Shown here in pieces: positions 63,205 through 64,000 of a stretch of 64,000 nt of DNA; within the stretch, counting starts at the first letter, position 1; the number at the start of each line of letters is the position of its first letter. Below the pieces are notes generated by a model. The model was not told the DNA's origin and did not search any database. It saw only the letters and a program-made list of their open reading frames with translations. Origin of the DNA: Bolinopsis microptera (lineage: Eukaryota; Ctenophora; Tentaculata; Lobata; Bolinopsidae); NCBI RefSeq assembly GCF_026151205.1, contig NC_087072.1, forward strand, positions 11,632,169 through 11,696,168, in the 5' to 3' direction. The translations under genes were made by a program, and so were the position numbers.

Positions 63205-64000
63205 TACGTATACCCCCAGAACTTGTACCACTTAGTAGGTACTCACCCATGCTTTTAGTATTTCTACAATATGGTCATAGGTCTAAGACTTTTACACAGC
63301 ATAATACCTTATAATGTCGTTTATTTTAAATTCTCTTTGCTGTATATGTACTATTTGTAAAAGTTTCAAATCAAATCGGATGTAAATAATTTGATAATAA
63401 TCGAATTATTATTCAGAGAGAGGATTGAATATGCAAAACTGTTAGGTATTGAGGTACTCCATCACACAAAATTCTTTATCTGATGAGGCCGCCTACTAAG
63501 TTTTATAAATATAAGTTATAGTGTAACTCTGTTGATAGTAATTCATTTGTGTTGATAATGCTCTTACTAAAACCCTCTCAACAAACAATTCCACGTGACT
63601 CCGATTTTTTTAACGAACTACTCTAACTGCTAACCCCGCCCAACCCTTACTTACTTACCTTACAATTAAAGTTATCTCTGGACAAGTTAATACTTTTAAC
63701 GTTAATAATTGTTTATCGTAACGTAACTTTACAAATCGTTTTGTATCGTTACATTTTTGTTATCTTATGCATATGGGCGCTAAGCCGTACAGCCCCCACG
63801 TAATTTTAAACAAAATAAAGTCTGTTTTGGTATGGATTATGATTAATCACTCTACACTCGACTATCACGTGACTTTTTCAACCCGTTCTCCACAGTGGCG
63901 TAACGTTTCCTGTTGGCGTCCCTCCGCCGAAAAAGCGCCCCCCAGTTGGCGCCCCCTCCCCTTTTGGTGCCCCTCCCTAAGATTGAAAAAATTAGATTTA
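63205..64000. other. right flank, no gene seen
   Basis: AT-rich sequence. CTCTACACTCGACTATCACG at 63850-63869 is another copy of the CACGTGAC repeat seen near 51.4 kb; the window ends in C-rich text. Confidence 0.35.

Noticed and set aside
1-64000. tRNA, rRNA or other structured RNA genes
   Set aside because: I looked for box-B-like GGTTCGANTCC and rRNA-like blocks and saw none that I could support.

Overview
The window is AT-rich animal nuclear DNA. Evidence: GT-AG introns, a rhodopsin-class GPCR, LINE-type and hAT-type transposon relics, degenerate TTAGGG-like tracts, and very many minisatellites and poly-G/C runs. The style (intron-rich, repeat-laden, a retroelement ORF type I associate with cnidarians, sponges and similar animals) suggests an early-branching or other marine invertebrate. 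That placement is inference; I cannot name a species.

Genes. On the + strand, phase-compatible exons run across most of the window. Seven exons (456-26403) encode a ~342-aa protein with about seven membrane segments. One intron is ~22 kb and full of repeats. Downstream, a chain of exons (27826, 34797, 36117, 36251, 37239, 38418, 47983, 48523; possibly 56923, 57444, 57673) encodes a polar, proline-rich cytoplasmic-type protein ending in a segment with a ubiquitin-like (beta-grasp) pattern. All junction phases agree, and exon 6 of the membrane protein also ends in the phase needed to join this chain. The simplest reading is one ~50-57 kb gene with alternative 3' ends (26299, 27248, 30964). Two adjacent genes remain possible. 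I do not recognise the family. A class A GPCR (about 42596-39834, minus) lies inside the 38504-47982 intron on the opposite strand. A short secreted-type ORF lies at 61599-61913.

Repeats. 2-10 kb: minisatellites, a LINE relic, and a large inverted-repeat (foldback) element at 6744-9622. 10-15 kb: a LINE 3' fragment and a 4.2-kb array of a 20-bp unit. 20-22 kb: a retroposon with poly-A tail and a perfect 14-bp target duplication. 32-34.6 kb: two inverted-repeat elements. 41.2-41.8 kb: a TTAA-flanked MITE in the GPCR intron. 46.2-47.5 kb: a non-autonomous hAT element with a perfect 8-bp target duplication. 49.5-61.5 kb: a cluster of MITE/foldback elements and a broken hAT transposase end. 62-63.2 kb: a frameshifted retroelement ORF on the minus strand.

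Two patterns stand out. Minisatellites repeatedly touch exon edges of the host gene and the GPCR. Several arrays carry a splice-donor-like or splice-acceptor-like core in every unit.
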